Made by a program: the position numbers and the translations under genes. Source: Paraglomus occultum (lineage: Eukaryota > Glomeromycota > Glomeromycetes > Paraglomerales > Paraglomeraceae). Taken from it: a stretch of 24,866 bases of DNA. The stretch covers positions 1 through 24,866 of the forward strand of contig CAJVPJ010000447.1 of the NCBI GenBank assembly GCA_910592205.1, written 5' to 3'. Positions 1 through 11,142 of this stretch are shown piece by piece. Positions within the stretch are counted from its first letter, which is position 1. Each line of letters opens with the position of its first letter. Below the pieces are notes generated by a model. The model ran no database searches, was not told the origin of the DNA, and saw nothing but the letters and a program-made list of their open reading frames with translations.

Positions 1-161
1 TTTTTTTGCAGAATAGTCTTTTTTTGCACAATATGTAACTATAATTATTGTGCTCATCACATGCTTTCATCAATGTTACAGACTTTTCATAGACGCTTTT
101 TTCTTTTTAGTGGTAGTTTTCAGAGCCTTCTCCGTCTTACCGTCATGGACTCGTTTTTTTT

Positions 162-2450
162 TTAAACCTTTTTATCTACATCGACCTCAACCGCCTCTTG
201 TCTGCTATTTTTGGCCTTTGGGTCTATCACCAGATTCGACTCTAATCGAGACACTAGAGCAATCACAGCTAATATTGTCCACACAAAATGCTTGTCGAAT
301 GGAAATGAGAACGGAGACTGGAGAGACAATGCAAAGAGTGTACCGGCCGATGCGGGACCGATCGCTCGCACGCCCGAGCCCATTGTCTGGGTCAAACCGT
401 GGACACTTCCCAGTTGAGCTTTGGTTGGAGCTACATTGGTCACCTACACAACACAAGGAGTAGGTTAGATAAAACGGTATTTTACATATTAGTAACTAGG
501 CAGAGGCGCATACCATAGTACCCGTTTACATAGTCGCCCAATTCAATAACTTGTTCCAAACAATATTACTACGCTTTTCCTTCGCCCCCTTCATGTGTCA
601 TATACTCATTATACACTTACCAAAATCATAGAGCTAGTAAACGCTGTAACACAGCAAATCCTGTTTCCAAAGACGAATAGTAATAGAAACGGCCATAACC
701 ATATGCTTGTTATGGCTCCCTCTTCAATTTTCTTTGCAACAACGTTAACAAATGGTTGGAAGAAATACACTAGCATATATCCACTTAATGCAGTTCTATA
801 ACAGTTCAATGTTCCGAATTTTCGCTGCGTTTTGGGATACACGAATAACTGCCAGGTCAAAGTGAATAACCCGGCACAACTCAAAGATATTCCAATTTCT
901 TTAGTGCTAAATCCAAGCCCACCAAACTTGACGGGAGTCGCACACCAGAGGTTGTAGATGCCATCGTACATGATCGTTTGCAGAGCCAAGAACACGTAGC
1001 TTAGGACCATTACCAAAACTGGTTTACAGAGAATGTCGCGGAATGATGGATTCTCGGGAGGCGGATCATCTTTAGGTATAAGAGGAGCGCGTTCTTCCTT
1101 GTCTGCTGCTTCAGTGCGCTCGAATAGAGTTGATTTTGATTTTTGTTTCTTCTTTGATTCAAGCGTCTGTACAAAATTTACAAGAATGTGAGTACAAAAA
1201 TTACAAGAATGCGAGTTCAAAAGACCAAACAAAATTTCGAGAATGCCGTAGGATATTCGTTACCTCTTCAAGGAAGAAAAATCCGATTGTGAATCCAAAA
1301 AGACAAATCAATGAAGCTACGAAACACGGTAGAAAGTAGGGGTATGTTTTCAGAAAGGGACAATTTCCGAATATTGATGGATACTGCTCGGCAGGCTTTG
1401 CGAGGAATCCGCCCAACATTGGACCAATGATTATCCCAATGCCATACATAAACGGCAAAAATGAAAAGGCCGTGGCTAGGGTCAAGAGTTGGTGTGACAT
1501 GAGTTTAGTTAAATTTGTGAAACTCTTGTTGTCCACATATAGTTGGATGTGACCAAATACGGAGTTTGCTTCATACCTTGATTTGTTTCATCGGTTAGCT
1601 CAGCCAACATACTCTTGATGACACCGACATTTCCATTAAGAATTCCGCATAGTGATCGACTCAAGATCGCCCAAGTAAATGAGGTACTGAGACCGAAAAG
1701 CAGTGAGCTCGTCATAGTGCCCAAGAGGCCAGTGAGAATGACAGGTCTCCTACCTGCATGCAGATGGTGTTACCTCGGGTTAGTACCAATTTGGTCACTG
1801 ATAAGAATAATTAATGATAGCGATAAGCAACACAATATTTATCATACCAATTCTGTCGCTTAAGAAGCCCCACGGAAGTCCTATTGTAATTAAATCAATA
1901 TCATTCAATCAGCAATTGTAAGAACAGCGTAAGCCTCAATATTCTTAATTTGTTCGTATATCTTTTTCTCCTTTACCTGTGAAAAACTGACATAGAGCAA
2001 ATGAACTTGCTATGTATCCAACAAAGTACCCAATCTTCTTTGGGTCATCTGTTAAGTGGAAATCCTCAACCATCTGTATGAAGCGATATCGAGTAGATAG
2101 TAGAATCAGTACAAAAGGGTAATTCGAATGTTCATATAGTCGGAAGTGTACTGACTATTAATTGTATACTTACAAAATATAAGAATGGTAATATATTTGT
2201 GAATGCAATTGGTTCCTGATGGGATAGTTAAGAGTGATTGATAGTTGAAACAGCGTTAGAGACGAGTTGACGAAAGTTGATATTACTACGAGTCCCTTAG
2301 GTCATTAACCTAACGTGGTATGTCTACTACTATTAACGTTCTGCATCAATTGATCAAAGATATCCTTACCGCAAAACGGCAACAGCACAAGATAAAAAGT
2401 TGTTTTCTTGGTAAAGGAGTTATTGGTCGTTGATCCGTTGGCCGTGTCAT
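162..2450 (-). CDS. MFS transporter, ZIF-like/YCR023C type (8 exons)
   Basis: Exons in transcription order: 2450-2370, 2215-2174, 2073-1977, 1880-1848, 1753-1577, 1475-1264, 1166-621, 443-162. All introns are GT-AG, phases match at every junction, and the joined frame is 489 aa. The ATG at 2450 is preceded by an in-frame stop (2472-2474) with no ATG between. Residues 61-73 are part of an early membrane helix, followed by MFS motif A (G78-x-L-S-D82-R83-x-G85-R-R, cytoplasmic loop 2-3). The stretch at about 119-143 (G-x-L-N-G-N then ELTDETNQ) is typical of the fungal/plant zinc-induced-facilitator-like group. A charged central loop (about 215-250) separates the two six-helix halves, and the last exon holds GPASAGTLF in a late helix. 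Family knowledge places such proteins in the plasma or vacuolar membrane as proton-coupled carriers. The substrate cannot be read from sequence; relatives are often loosely labelled peptide/nitrate or drug transporters. Exons 2 and 4 are only 42 and 33 nt. Confidence 0.88.
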
Positions 2451-3681
2451 GATGAGATAAAAAGGTGTTATTCACCAAAGATAAATAAATGCAAGTAATG
2501 ATGCAAAAATCATCATGAAACTTTTGGGATAGTCCAGTTATTAAATAAGTTTTTCTGCGCCATGTTATGACATTTCTGGTAACAGTGCCACTGTCCCATT
2601 GTGGAAAGCCTCGGAGGCTCATGATCTCGAGCAATTATATTCTACCTCGATACAACGTGTTTGATCTGGTGGCTGCAGTTACCCTGATTTTCCGTTAACT
2701 GTATATGGCGTAAGGCCGAAAAAAAAACGCAAACGCCATTGAAACATTGCAAACGCCCAGAGGTCTTGTACAACAGATGGACAGTTTGTTTGCATATAAT
2801 AAGTAAGTAATAGGATTTTCATATTATCCGACCCGGAAGGCTTTTACCGGCTTTGGCAAGATGAGAATTTGGGACTATGGGAAAAAAATATACTATGTCA
2901 AGGGCTAATTCAATATAATAGGGTTATTTTAAGTTACTGTTATTAACTTAACTTTAAAAAATGTTTGTTTTTAAGCATTTTCCGAATAATCTTTTGGAGG
3001 GTTAAAAAAAATAAACAAACAAAATTCTCATGCCAATTCATGGAAATCATTCAAGCGCTTGCAACTGGAATGTCTATTGCCGGAAGACTTTATTTAATAG
3101 AAAACTTGACTCAAAGCCTTAAATTTACCCAAAGACTGAAAATTTTGCTTTATAGACGATAGATGTTATGTTTTGCGATAGTTAAAGTATTGATAATACA
3201 ATATCAGTTATAGAGAATTTGGGGTGGTGGAATTAACCTATTTTGGAGCAAAAAGGTTCACTATTTGTTGTTACATTACGCGCCACAATTTTGTACACTC
3301 GCCACAATATGATGTGTTCTACAAGCTTTTGTCCTACTAATATCAGCCAGAAAAACAATCGCCGGTCTTGGATTCGAGTATTTAACACCAGTACAATATT
3401 ATGTTTTTTCCATCCATAGTTGAATTGCCTCTGGCTTTTTTCAAAGACTAGAAATTTTTTATTGTAAATGCAACAATGGTCTTTTGTTTGTTGGGTAACT
3501 TATGAATTTCAAATACTCATTTATATAATAAAAATTCTGAATTCAACCCAGTTCTTTTGTCATATAATTATTTTTCTCAATCTAGCAAACGTACAGATAA
3601 CACTGTTAACAATTCTCAAAAGAGAATTCGCTTGTGAATACAAGCAGCTTATTTATTAGAGAAAATTAATAAATTGTTTTT

Positions 3682-3710
3682 ATTGTTAATAATGTTTATT
3701 TATTAACAAT
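3682..3710. repeat. Perfect 11-bp hairpin
   Basis: ATTGTTAATAA (3682-3692) and its exact reverse complement TTATTAACAAT (3700-3710) flank a 7-nt loop. It is AT-rich, so chance is possible. It is not next to a gene end: the nearest gene starts are at 2450 and 7539 or beyond. It may be a fragment of a decayed inverted-repeat element. Confidence 0.5.
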
Positions 3711-4714
3711 CGTAAAGTGTTATTATGATAACCGGTAAATTAGCCAAAAAACATGTGCCTTCTCCGACTGGTCGCTCAGTCTAACCGGATTGAATATTAA
3801 AAAGGCATTGGTATCAGTCTAGTATAGGTCGATGCTGTATGCTACGCGTTTAGTGTAAAGCGGTAGCTTTATCGAATGTGACGATAGTAAAAATGCATCG
3901 TCGAATTAATTTTGCTAAGTAATTTCTTTGTCTTGGAAATGTAAAAAAAATGGCACAACATGAGCATTAGTACATAAATTTATGTCTATTGAAAAAATTT
4001 TCTTTAATGATGTTCAATCATTCTTGATGAACGACTTGTAGTGATAATTGGCCATGAACCACTCTGTGTAACGTTTTCTTAGAAATACGAGGGGTACTCC
4101 GTCAAATTGGGTATCGACATTAAACCTTTGAGAATTTTGCATCCAATGCATACAAGAGTCAAACAAATAAGCACAAAACAAGGCAAAAGAGAATTACGTA
4201 TTATGATATACTGTATATGTTATCTGCATCTTAAATGGCTCCATCGAATATGAAGGCGGCTGTATGTTTCTTAATATAGGTTGTGTTTGTGGTTTGCTCA
4301 ATGGCGATTCGATACGAATTACGTGAGACATTAAAAGCTTTTGCGAGACAAGATCTAAATTTTTAATGGGTCCCAGGCAAAAACATCAGCATATCTGTGG
4401 CGCTTGATAATCAATGCCCTGCAAATACACTGTGCATAGTGGACACTTCTGTTATCAATTGTGATACGACCGTATGTATCGGAAAATGGCGTAATAAATA
4501 CGATCTCTGATTTGTTTAGACAATCATCTTATCATGGTCGTCATCAATTTGACATATGCTGCTGCTTCATGAATAAAAAGGTTATGAGATCCTATTGTTG
4601 GCATTAATAGAGATAAACAATAGGCATTCTTCCTATCATTTGATCTACATTGTTGTTATACCTATTTAGGAAGTCGGATCTTTGGTTTACTACATGCAGC
4701 ACGATCCATACTAA

Positions 4715-5002
4715 GTGCGCGTTCAGGACCCGAAAAATAGAGACTTGCATCAAAATTCCTTGAAAGGCCAGCGAACAACAACAGAAAGCAAGTTTTCAAA
4801 AATCTTAGCCTTTTCGGGAATGAGGGATCTGGAGACCCTGAGGTGTTACTTACTGTACATCCAGGATACAGATAAGGCCAGTGCTGATCACCGTGGCGAA
4901 TTTAAGGCTATGCTATACGCTAAAGTATTCAAAACTGGGAGAAAGAAGAATGCGTCGATAATGAGTTATTTTGGTTGCAAGTTGCCTAAATTGCACAACT
5001 AG
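4715..5002 (+). other. Coding-like island, unrecognised
   Basis: An open frame of about 95 codons follows a stop at 4712 and ends in TAG at 5000-5002. The first ATG in frame is at 4820, which would give a 60-residue product. Its base composition looks less AT-biased and more gene-like than the surrounding spacer, and the translation is charged and free of low-complexity runs (for example RDLETLRCYLLYIQDTDKAS). I do not recognise any domain. Options are a fragment of a transposon-encoded protein, one exon of an unseen gene, or chance. There are no convincing flanking exons and no signal peptide. Confidence 0.2.
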
Positions 5003-6599
5003 AGTACACGTGACGTCTCACACATACGCTAGCAACGTAAGGAAAACAGGGAATAACAATCTTAATAAATAATTTTTACAAATCAATCTCGCTCTTACAG
5101 TATTTATTGCTAAAGTTGTCTAGTAAAGATTGTGTGTATCAGATTAAAGTAGAAATTTTGGATAAAGCCTCAATAGAGATAAGAGGGGGGGGTAATTAAA
5201 AATGCCAAGCATCATACAGAACGTTTTTGGTATCATTAATTGTCCATTGGTAATATAAATAACTTCCGAAGTAGTCCTCATTTTGCCATTTTGCTATAAA
5301 TGAATAGTTTTGCATTATGTGTTTCAGAATGTGATACGTTAATAAGCTTAATTTAAGAACGGTGTGACTTTTTTGAGATTCGCTGGTTTTAATGCATCTT
5401 ATACTTAGTTTACACAAATTGAACAGATGACACTTTTGAATTTCCATCTTCGAAGAACAACCCCATGGGAAAAGGCGATTCAACGTTAGATTGACAAAAA
5501 AAAGAGGAATGGAAACGATATCGTATTAGCAATAATAGTGACAGTAAAAAAGATAATTTGCACTAGCACGACCAAAAAATAAGTTATAGTCTTTTACCGA
5601 CAGAGTTGATGACTATAAAGAATGATTTTTCAATGATAGGTTAATAATGAGTTACGCAAGTTATGGCGCAACTAGCAGAACGAGCATTCTCTCATCACGT
5701 TTACGATTGGCACAAATTTACTCACGTGTTTCCATTCCCTACCTCAGTCGATGTACAGTGCATCTTTTATTATTCAAAACAAAGCAGTACGCGAACAAAT
5801 TAATTATGTTTTCGATAAAGGCGTATGGTATTTGGTGAAATTAAATATTTAAAAATTACTTGTGGTAACGCTGATGGTCAGAATAGGAGAAAAATAATGT
5901 TATTATTTGATTTTAAAAAAATTTGCGATTCTTACGGAAGTATCTAGTCAGTTTCGTGGTGCCTGAAAATACTAAATTTAATTGTAATATGTTTAGTTTT
6001 ACTTATGAAGGAAAAAAAAGATTCGAAACAAGGGATAAAACGGTCAGAGCATGAAATGGAAATAGATGAAAGGCTGAAAAGGCACTGGATGCAACTATGA
6101 GGAGAAGAGACAAATGTCTGAAACCGTCTTAATATTAAAGCACAATGCCGAAATAAGCACGTTTATAGATTGGATAATGTGATTGAAAATTGGTTGTTAA
6201 ATAAAAATCCAGAAATAAGTAGAAGAAATTGTTAGCAACCAAAATATTACTAGCTTTACATTAGAGATTATAAAAACTCAAAAAATATGTAAATCGTATG
6301 AGATTAGAATGTAAAGTTTTGCAAATATAAAATAGCCAAAGGACGATGAGCAAGAGTGTAATAACCTGCTCTTGCTATCCTTAAATGGATTCTAATAACG
6401 AAACTTTGATTATTTAACTTCTTTGCTTTTCATCCCCCCTCCCCTGTTCATCATACAGTGTGTTACCAAAAAACCAGTCCTCACAAAAATCGCAACTCGA
6501 CACAATAACTCGGGTGATTCCAAATTTTGGAAAGTTTATAATGTACTTTTATCACGCATAAAATTTATCAATGTTTTTGGCAGAATAGAAGCATTTTTC

Positions 6600-6833
6600 C
6601 TGGTAATTGTCGTATGGACATTGCCCTACTCTCAAATGCTGTTTCATCTGTCAGAAGTAGTTCGGCCCCCAATTGGAAATATTTTGTGTTTCTTGCACTG
6701 TTCCGGTGCACACGATGGCACTTATGTAACCTTAGAAGAGCGGCCGGTCATTGGTGTTAAATTGAATCACGAATGTTTGTTTTCCGCAAATATTTGTGTC
6801 AATATTGCGAATTATGTTTACGTTTGTTGAAAA
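6600..6833 (+). pseudogene. PIF/Harbinger-like transposase remnant
   Basis: An open frame running from about 6423 to the TGA at 6828-6830 has, in its second half, the order of short patterns seen around the first catalytic Asp of DDE_Tnp_4 (PIF/Harbinger) transposases. These are a VVRPP segment (compare family F-I-R-P-P), then C-S-G-A-H-D-G-T-Y with the Asp at 6714-6716 (family G-A-I-D-G-T-H), then an Asn and an S-A-N-I-C-V segment about 17-27 residues on, then Y-V-Y-V. The frame stops right after. The later catalytic residues are not found in the following 200 bp, and no ATG-initiated full gene is present. I read it as a short decayed fragment. The assignment rests on pattern memory over about 55 residues, so chance resemblance remains possible. 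Confidence 0.4.
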
Positions 6834-7538
6834 AAAGAAACACAGGCGGGTACTCGCTGCCCTGACTGAACGATGTTATGATGAAGAACGACGTCAAGTA
6901 AAGCTCTGACGCTCAACAATTGGTCAAGGCTAAGTTAGTGAGAAACTATTGCAACAATACAAAATTAGCAGAACAAGAAATTAACCAATCAAACTTATTG
7001 ATGTCACTACTCATTATTCATTTTTGTTGCAGTATGCCCCAAATAATAGTAAGATCTAAATGAACCTGTGTATTATTTTGAGCAAAGTGAAACACTGCAT
7101 CTTTCTGACTCGGCATTATGTTATAATAAACATTAATGATGGCCTTTTGCGATTCTATTCTGACACATCTGGAGTAATTGCTAAACGTGTTGCTTGCTTG
7201 GCAATTATTTAGTACAAGTGACTGAAACGTAATCATTCACATGAGAAACATAGAAAATTTCCCAATCATATAATTTGTGATTGTATTTCCAAGTTCCCTA
7301 TGTTCTGGTGGGTCAATGTTACAAAGCTTAATATTTCAGCTGATTCTTATAATTCGTTCAACTTTTATTTATTTTTTTTCTACTCGACATAATATTACTA
7401 TAGTTTACAGCATTGGTTAATATCCATCGAGCATATGATGAGATGTATGAGAAAAATATATATCCAAATGATAACAAATAAAATACATCACACATTACAC
7501 TTAAAATTCAGCCAAGGATCTGAATTTTGCTCTCCGAC
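6834..7538. other. Spacer downstream of the Reeler gene
   Basis: AT-rich, with no recognised gene. It should hold the 3' UTR of the minus-strand Reeler gene: on that strand AATAAA hexamers lie at 7373-7368 and 7369-7364, about 170 nt after the stop, and could serve as the polyadenylation signal. Short open frames here look like chance. Confidence 0.5.
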
Positions 7539-8519
7539 CTAACGCGCGAATCCATTGGTAACATCCTTAGCGTACTGCTTGGCCTTCTGTTGTTGTCTCC
7601 TAAGAATAACCTCCATTCCAGCACCAAATGCATATAAGAATGTAGCAATACCAATAATAACAGCAAATAAAGTGTAATTTGCAAAGAACTGAGAAATGGC
7701 ATTTCCTCCCTTCGTATTAGCAGTAGTAGTCGTATCAGCCACAGCGCCACTAGATCCTTGAGAATTAGCTAGATTAAACGTCTGCTTAAGAGTGTAATAG
7801 GAAGTCTGAGCCGTCGTAACTACCACTGCCTGAATAGTGACGTTACCCTGTGTAGAACCACCTGAACTCCATGACATTACTATTTTACTGGGATCCTTTA
7901 GATTACTGTTTTGGTGAGTGAGAGTCGCCTGAGGACTATTATCACAGGATTTAAACTGGAGGCCTTGGGTATTAGCGAACGAACCAATACGCTTTGAGTT
8001 TGCATCAACGACGTAGATGAGGATACCCTCAAACTGACTTCCCGAAAGGGAGAAGTCAAAGTTGCCCTTTGTGATGTCTCTTGGTTTGACATTTATTGCG
8101 AATCCACTGTATGAAATATATATATGGAAGAATTGACGGGTGAATGCAGGTGATTGAAAAGCGATAAGGTTAGAATGTCTGAATGGAATAAACTGGACAT
8201 ACTAAGCGAAATACTACTCTCAATCAAAACTGGTCTGCGTAAAACAAGACCTTGAAAATCATCACGTTTCGACAGCGTGTGTTATGCACCCATTCTTTCC
8301 CTTCCCCTCCCATCAAATATCAAAAGATCACTTTCGATATCATCGTGTCTCATTCTGTTTAACTTACCCAGTCCCCGAGAGTGTCGACGGACCATGTCCA
8401 CTGGATATCCCGTTCACGTTACAAGTACCAGCACCATTAGGAAAGGCTTGGGATGTGAGCGTTGCAGCAAAAAGAGCACACAGTGCGAGAAGACGGGATG
8501 CCGTACTTTTCAAGAACAT
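7539..8519 (-). CDS. Secreted/membrane-anchored Reeler-domain protein
   Basis: Two exons, 8519-8368 and 8106-7539, with a 261-nt GTAAGT...ATACAG intron in phase 2; 239 aa. The N-terminus is a clear signal peptide: Lys4 and Arg9, then a hydrophobic core about 10-22, with likely cleavage after Ala25. Residues about 31-165 follow the Reeler (reelin N-terminal) pattern: Cys33, G-H-G-P-S (41-45), G-G-F-A-I (51-55), F-E-G-I-L-I-Y (76-82), I-G-S-F (91-94), the second Cys at 105, L-T-H (113-115) and the M-S-W-S motif (128-131). A Ser/Thr/Gly-rich linker leads to one transmembrane helix (about 197-219) and a basic tail of about 20 residues. So it is a type I surface protein or is carried to an internal membrane. 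Reeler domains are best known in animals and also occur in some fungi and protists, often beside DOMON/cytochrome b561 domains, which are absent here. Molecular function is unknown. It is divergent from the reductase at 9227. Confidence 0.75.
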
Positions 8520-9226
8520 GTTGTATGGTTTAAATGAATATGATAGTGAAAGTCGAGGATATTGTCTTGTTTATGGAATCGCCAGCGATTCGTATGTGTC
8601 AGGTCGAAGTTATTTTAATGACAGTTAGTGGTTAGCTGATAATGGGTATCTTTTTAATGTATGAAAGTCATTTGGGGCTTGGATAATATATTTCAAATTG
8701 GAGGCGTTGATTGGCGGTTCTGGAACGTTTCAAAACGGGATAAGAAAGATAATGAACTTTCAATATTAATAATCAGGATCCTTATTATCGTGGTGAAACA
8801 TGTGACAGGGGTTATGTCAAGTTTTAGTTACTCACCTACATAATAGGCATATTGTTTTTGTTGTTTCATGGAACAACGTATCATATGATTGCCTTATTAG
8901 TCATTATCTCATACACTTGGTTCCTGACCCTCACATATAAGCAAAATGCTATTTCATTTTTCGCACTTTTGCTACTGTGTAGACTAAAAGTACGGTCCGG
9001 TCCATTCTGTCAGGCGAATTTTTTTTTTCGCTCATTTTGTCTTTCATAATATCATACGAGCTGGGCTCGTCCACTTCTCACAAAAAAGAACATAGTCTTA
9101 TCCATAAAAAACGCCTTTTTCATTTCTCGCATCTTCAACATACTCTAATCATCAGCTACTCAAGAAAACATTTGTTACGATATCTTTTATCTTATCCAAA
9201 AACTCGTCCTTTAGACTCATATTACA
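8520..9226. promoter_or_regulatory. Shared divergent upstream region (Reeler / reductase)
   Basis: These 707 bp separate two divergent start codons, so both promoters must lie here. The last 180 bp before the reductase ATG is pyrimidine-rich on the plus strand, as is common upstream of fungal genes. GATA cores occur at about 8637 (CTGATAA) and near 8740-8755 (GGATAA, AGATAA). Fungal iron repressors of the Sre/Fep1 GATA class bind extended GATAA sites, but these matches are short and expected by chance in AT-rich DNA. Short open frames in this stretch are not credible genes. Confidence 0.35.
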
Positions 9227-10894
9227 ATGCAATTAGATCCTACTTTTGCCGGCGGATACTATCTAGCTATATCTTTATTGATTTTTATTATCGTATTGTC
9301 TATACGATATCAATCTATTCAAGTATGGCGATACTTTACCAGAAATAAATGGCCTGTTCTCATCGATCTTCCAACAACGTCAAGAGAAAAAGCCGGAAAA
9401 TTGGCTGCTTACGAATCAAACGGAGTAGGGAGAATGTCCGTGGCAGTAGTACCCGAATCAAACATAATGTATTCCACTGTATCAGTATGGATGCATAAAA
9501 TCTGGAATTCTGCCTTCCATGTTGTTGGCTTTGAGAGCATGGAATTTAATGAACTTGTTCTCCTACTCCTCTTCATCACTCTTAATTTGATATTTCTCCT
9601 ACTCCCTTTCGAGAATGGCGTATCCACCGCATCCGACCTCGTCAACCGAGCAGCTCATGTAGCCCTGGCCAACTCTGCATTTGTATTTCCGCTGGCGACT
9701 CGCAACTCTGTCTTTGTGACTCTTATTGGAGTGCCGTTCGAACGCATAATCAAGTTTCATAGATGGACCGGTCGCATGATATTTTTCATGATTGCATTAC
9801 ATGGCGGTACTCACATTCAGCAGCAATACTCGGCCACTGAATCGATCAGCAAAGCCTTGTTCGGAGACAATCAATATTTGACTGGCAGTCTCGCATTCCT
9901 GTCCATAATAATTATCGTGATCACGTCCCACGCGGTTATCAGGCGGTTCGCATTCGAGGCATTCTGGTGGTCACATTTCACCTTTATCTTCTTTATCATA
10001 TTCGGAGTTTTGCATAACGAGTGGTTTGCACCATACGTCGCATTCGGAATATCGCTATACGTGGTAGATAGATTGATTCGATTTGTGAAAAGCAATATCA
10101 AGAGCATCAAAGTCGTCAACATTGAGCCAATACAGACAGGAGTCACTCGAGTGGTGTTCGAAAGGGATATGCATTACGAAGCAGGACAATATGCGTTCGT
10201 CAACTTCCCCAACTTGAATGCTCCCTTGAGCTTGGTAACATGGCACCCGGTATCGCTGTCATCTGCTCCATCAATAGAAGATGATGGCATTCCTTTACAC
10301 ACCGTTCATCTAAAGGCTGCCGGTGGATTTACGAAAATGCTCTACGAGAAAGCACGGAATCAGTCGGGAATGTCTCCTGGTGTACTAAGAATGAAGTTCG
10401 ATGGACCGTATGGGAAACCATCTTTGGAGTTCTCTGAGCAAAGAACAGTCATGTTGGTGTCTGGTGGTATTGGTGTTACACCTATGATAAGTATATTACG
10501 TGACTTGGTGGACAAGCAGTTATCTGGACTACCATTGGCAACGCAGGCAATATACTTTATATGGGTTATACCGGATATCGATTCTTATGCATGGTTCGCA
10601 TCGGAGCTCCAGGAACTTCTTCATAGGGCATCTGCTCTACCAGACAACAAGTACATAATAGACGTTAAAGTATTCTTGACTAGATCACAGACCACTCCAT
10701 CATCAATATTCTTCCAGGGAAGACCCAGCTTTGATTTCTTACTAAAGAGTGTAAAAGATTTCCATGGATCAGGTGATATAGCAGTCGGTGTGTGCGGACC
10801 AGCTGTTATGATAAAAGAAGTTAAAAACTCGGCAATGGCAAGGAGTGATCGATATGGATTAGTGAATGTACATTCAGAAACTTACGAGTTGTAG
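9227..10894 (+). CDS. Ferric reductase/NADPH oxidase superfamily flavocytochrome
   Basis: Single-exon, 555 aa; the ATG has an in-frame TAG 15 bp upstream (9212). It would pass electrons from NAD(P)H through FAD and two hemes across a membrane to Fe(III) chelates or O2. A first helix spans about 10-27, then helices from about 108 to 280. The four heme ligands show exact family spacing: H178-X13-H192 and H250-X12-H263. The FAD-binding motif is HPVSLSSAP (340-348), a variant of the usual HPFT/S form. NADPH-binding elements are GPYGKP (393-398), GGIGVTPM (413-420) and CGP (523-525), and the protein ends in the usual H-S-E-T-Y-E. There is no EF-hand. The overall pattern sits between fungal FRE and NOX proteins, so the acceptor is undecided; metalloreductase is my preference. 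AATAAA signals follow at 11056 and 11066. Confidence 0.9.
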   Translation: MQLDPTFAGGYYLAISLLIFIIVLSIRYQSIQVWRYFTRNKWPVLIDLPTTSREKAGKLAAYESNGVGRMSVAVVPESNIMYSTVSVWMHKIWNSAFHVVGFESMEFNELVLLLLFITLNLIFLLLPFENGVSTASDLVNRAAHVALANSAFVFPLATRNSVFVTLIGVPFERIIKFHRWTGRMIFFMIALHGGTHIQQQYSATESISKALFGDNQYLTGSLAFLSIIIIVITSHAVIRRFAFEAFWWSHFTFIFFIIFGVLHNEWFAPYVAFGISLYVVDRLIRFVKSNIKSIKVVNIEPIQTGVTRVVFERDMHYEAGQYAFVNFPNLNAPLSLVTWHPVSLSSAPSIEDDGIPLHTVHLKAAGGFTKMLYEKARNQSGMSPGVLRMKFDGPYGKPSLEFSEQRTVMLVSGGIGVTPMISILRDLVDKQLSGLPLATQAIYFIWVIPDIDSYAWFASELQELLHRASALPDNKYIIDVKVFLTRSQTTPSSIFFQGRPSFDFLLKSVKDFHGSGDIAVGVCGPAVMIKEVKNSAMARSDRYGLVNVHSETYEL

Positions 10895-11055
10895 GATCTA
10901 TTATATACGAGTAGTGTTAATTAGGATAACATAAACTCTGTGACGATATCCCGGTCGATATTTGTCTTAATATATTCGTCTTGGTCAGAGAAAGTCTACA
11001 ATGTTTATTGAATGTCCATTTATGTCTATTGTAAATGCGCTTAAACATATGAAAT

Positions 11056-11071
11056 AATAAAACTAAATAAA
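11056..11071 (+). promoter_or_regulatory. Candidate polyadenylation signals for the reductase
   Basis: Two overlapping-range AATAAA hexamers (11056-11061 and 11066-11071) lie about 160 nt after the reductase stop codon, followed by an A/T-rich stretch. Position and sequence fit a eukaryotic poly(A) signal; there is no transcript evidence. Confidence 0.45.
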
Positions 11072-11142
11072 AAAATTTTTGATGTATTTTTAATGTACCT
11101 ATGTGAAGGCGTAATACATTTTGAATATCTCGTGACCACCTA

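Larger units (their letters stand above)
2451..6599. other. Long AT-rich intergenic region
   Basis: About 4.1 kb upstream of the transporter. I see no conserved protein family, tRNA B-box or long open frame, apart from the unrecognised island at 4715-5002 and the perfect hairpin at 3682-3710, listed separately. The 9-mer GCAAACGCC occurs twice near 2730-2757. A weak inverted similarity links about 2853-2873 with about 3020-3040 (variants of TTGGCATGAGAATTT), too imperfect to call an element. The transporter promoter should lie at the low-coordinate end, but no motif is distinctive. Confidence 0.6.

Noticed and set aside
50-463. 137-codon plus-strand open frame at the left edge
   Set aside because: It lies antisense to the last exon of the transporter, starts without an ATG in good context, and has no family features. 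The antisense transporter frame is strongly supported.
5649-5838. Short frame with an AERAFS string reminiscent of the hAT dimerisation region
   Set aside because: Only about six residues resemble the family, the following sequence does not, and the frame is under 50 codons.
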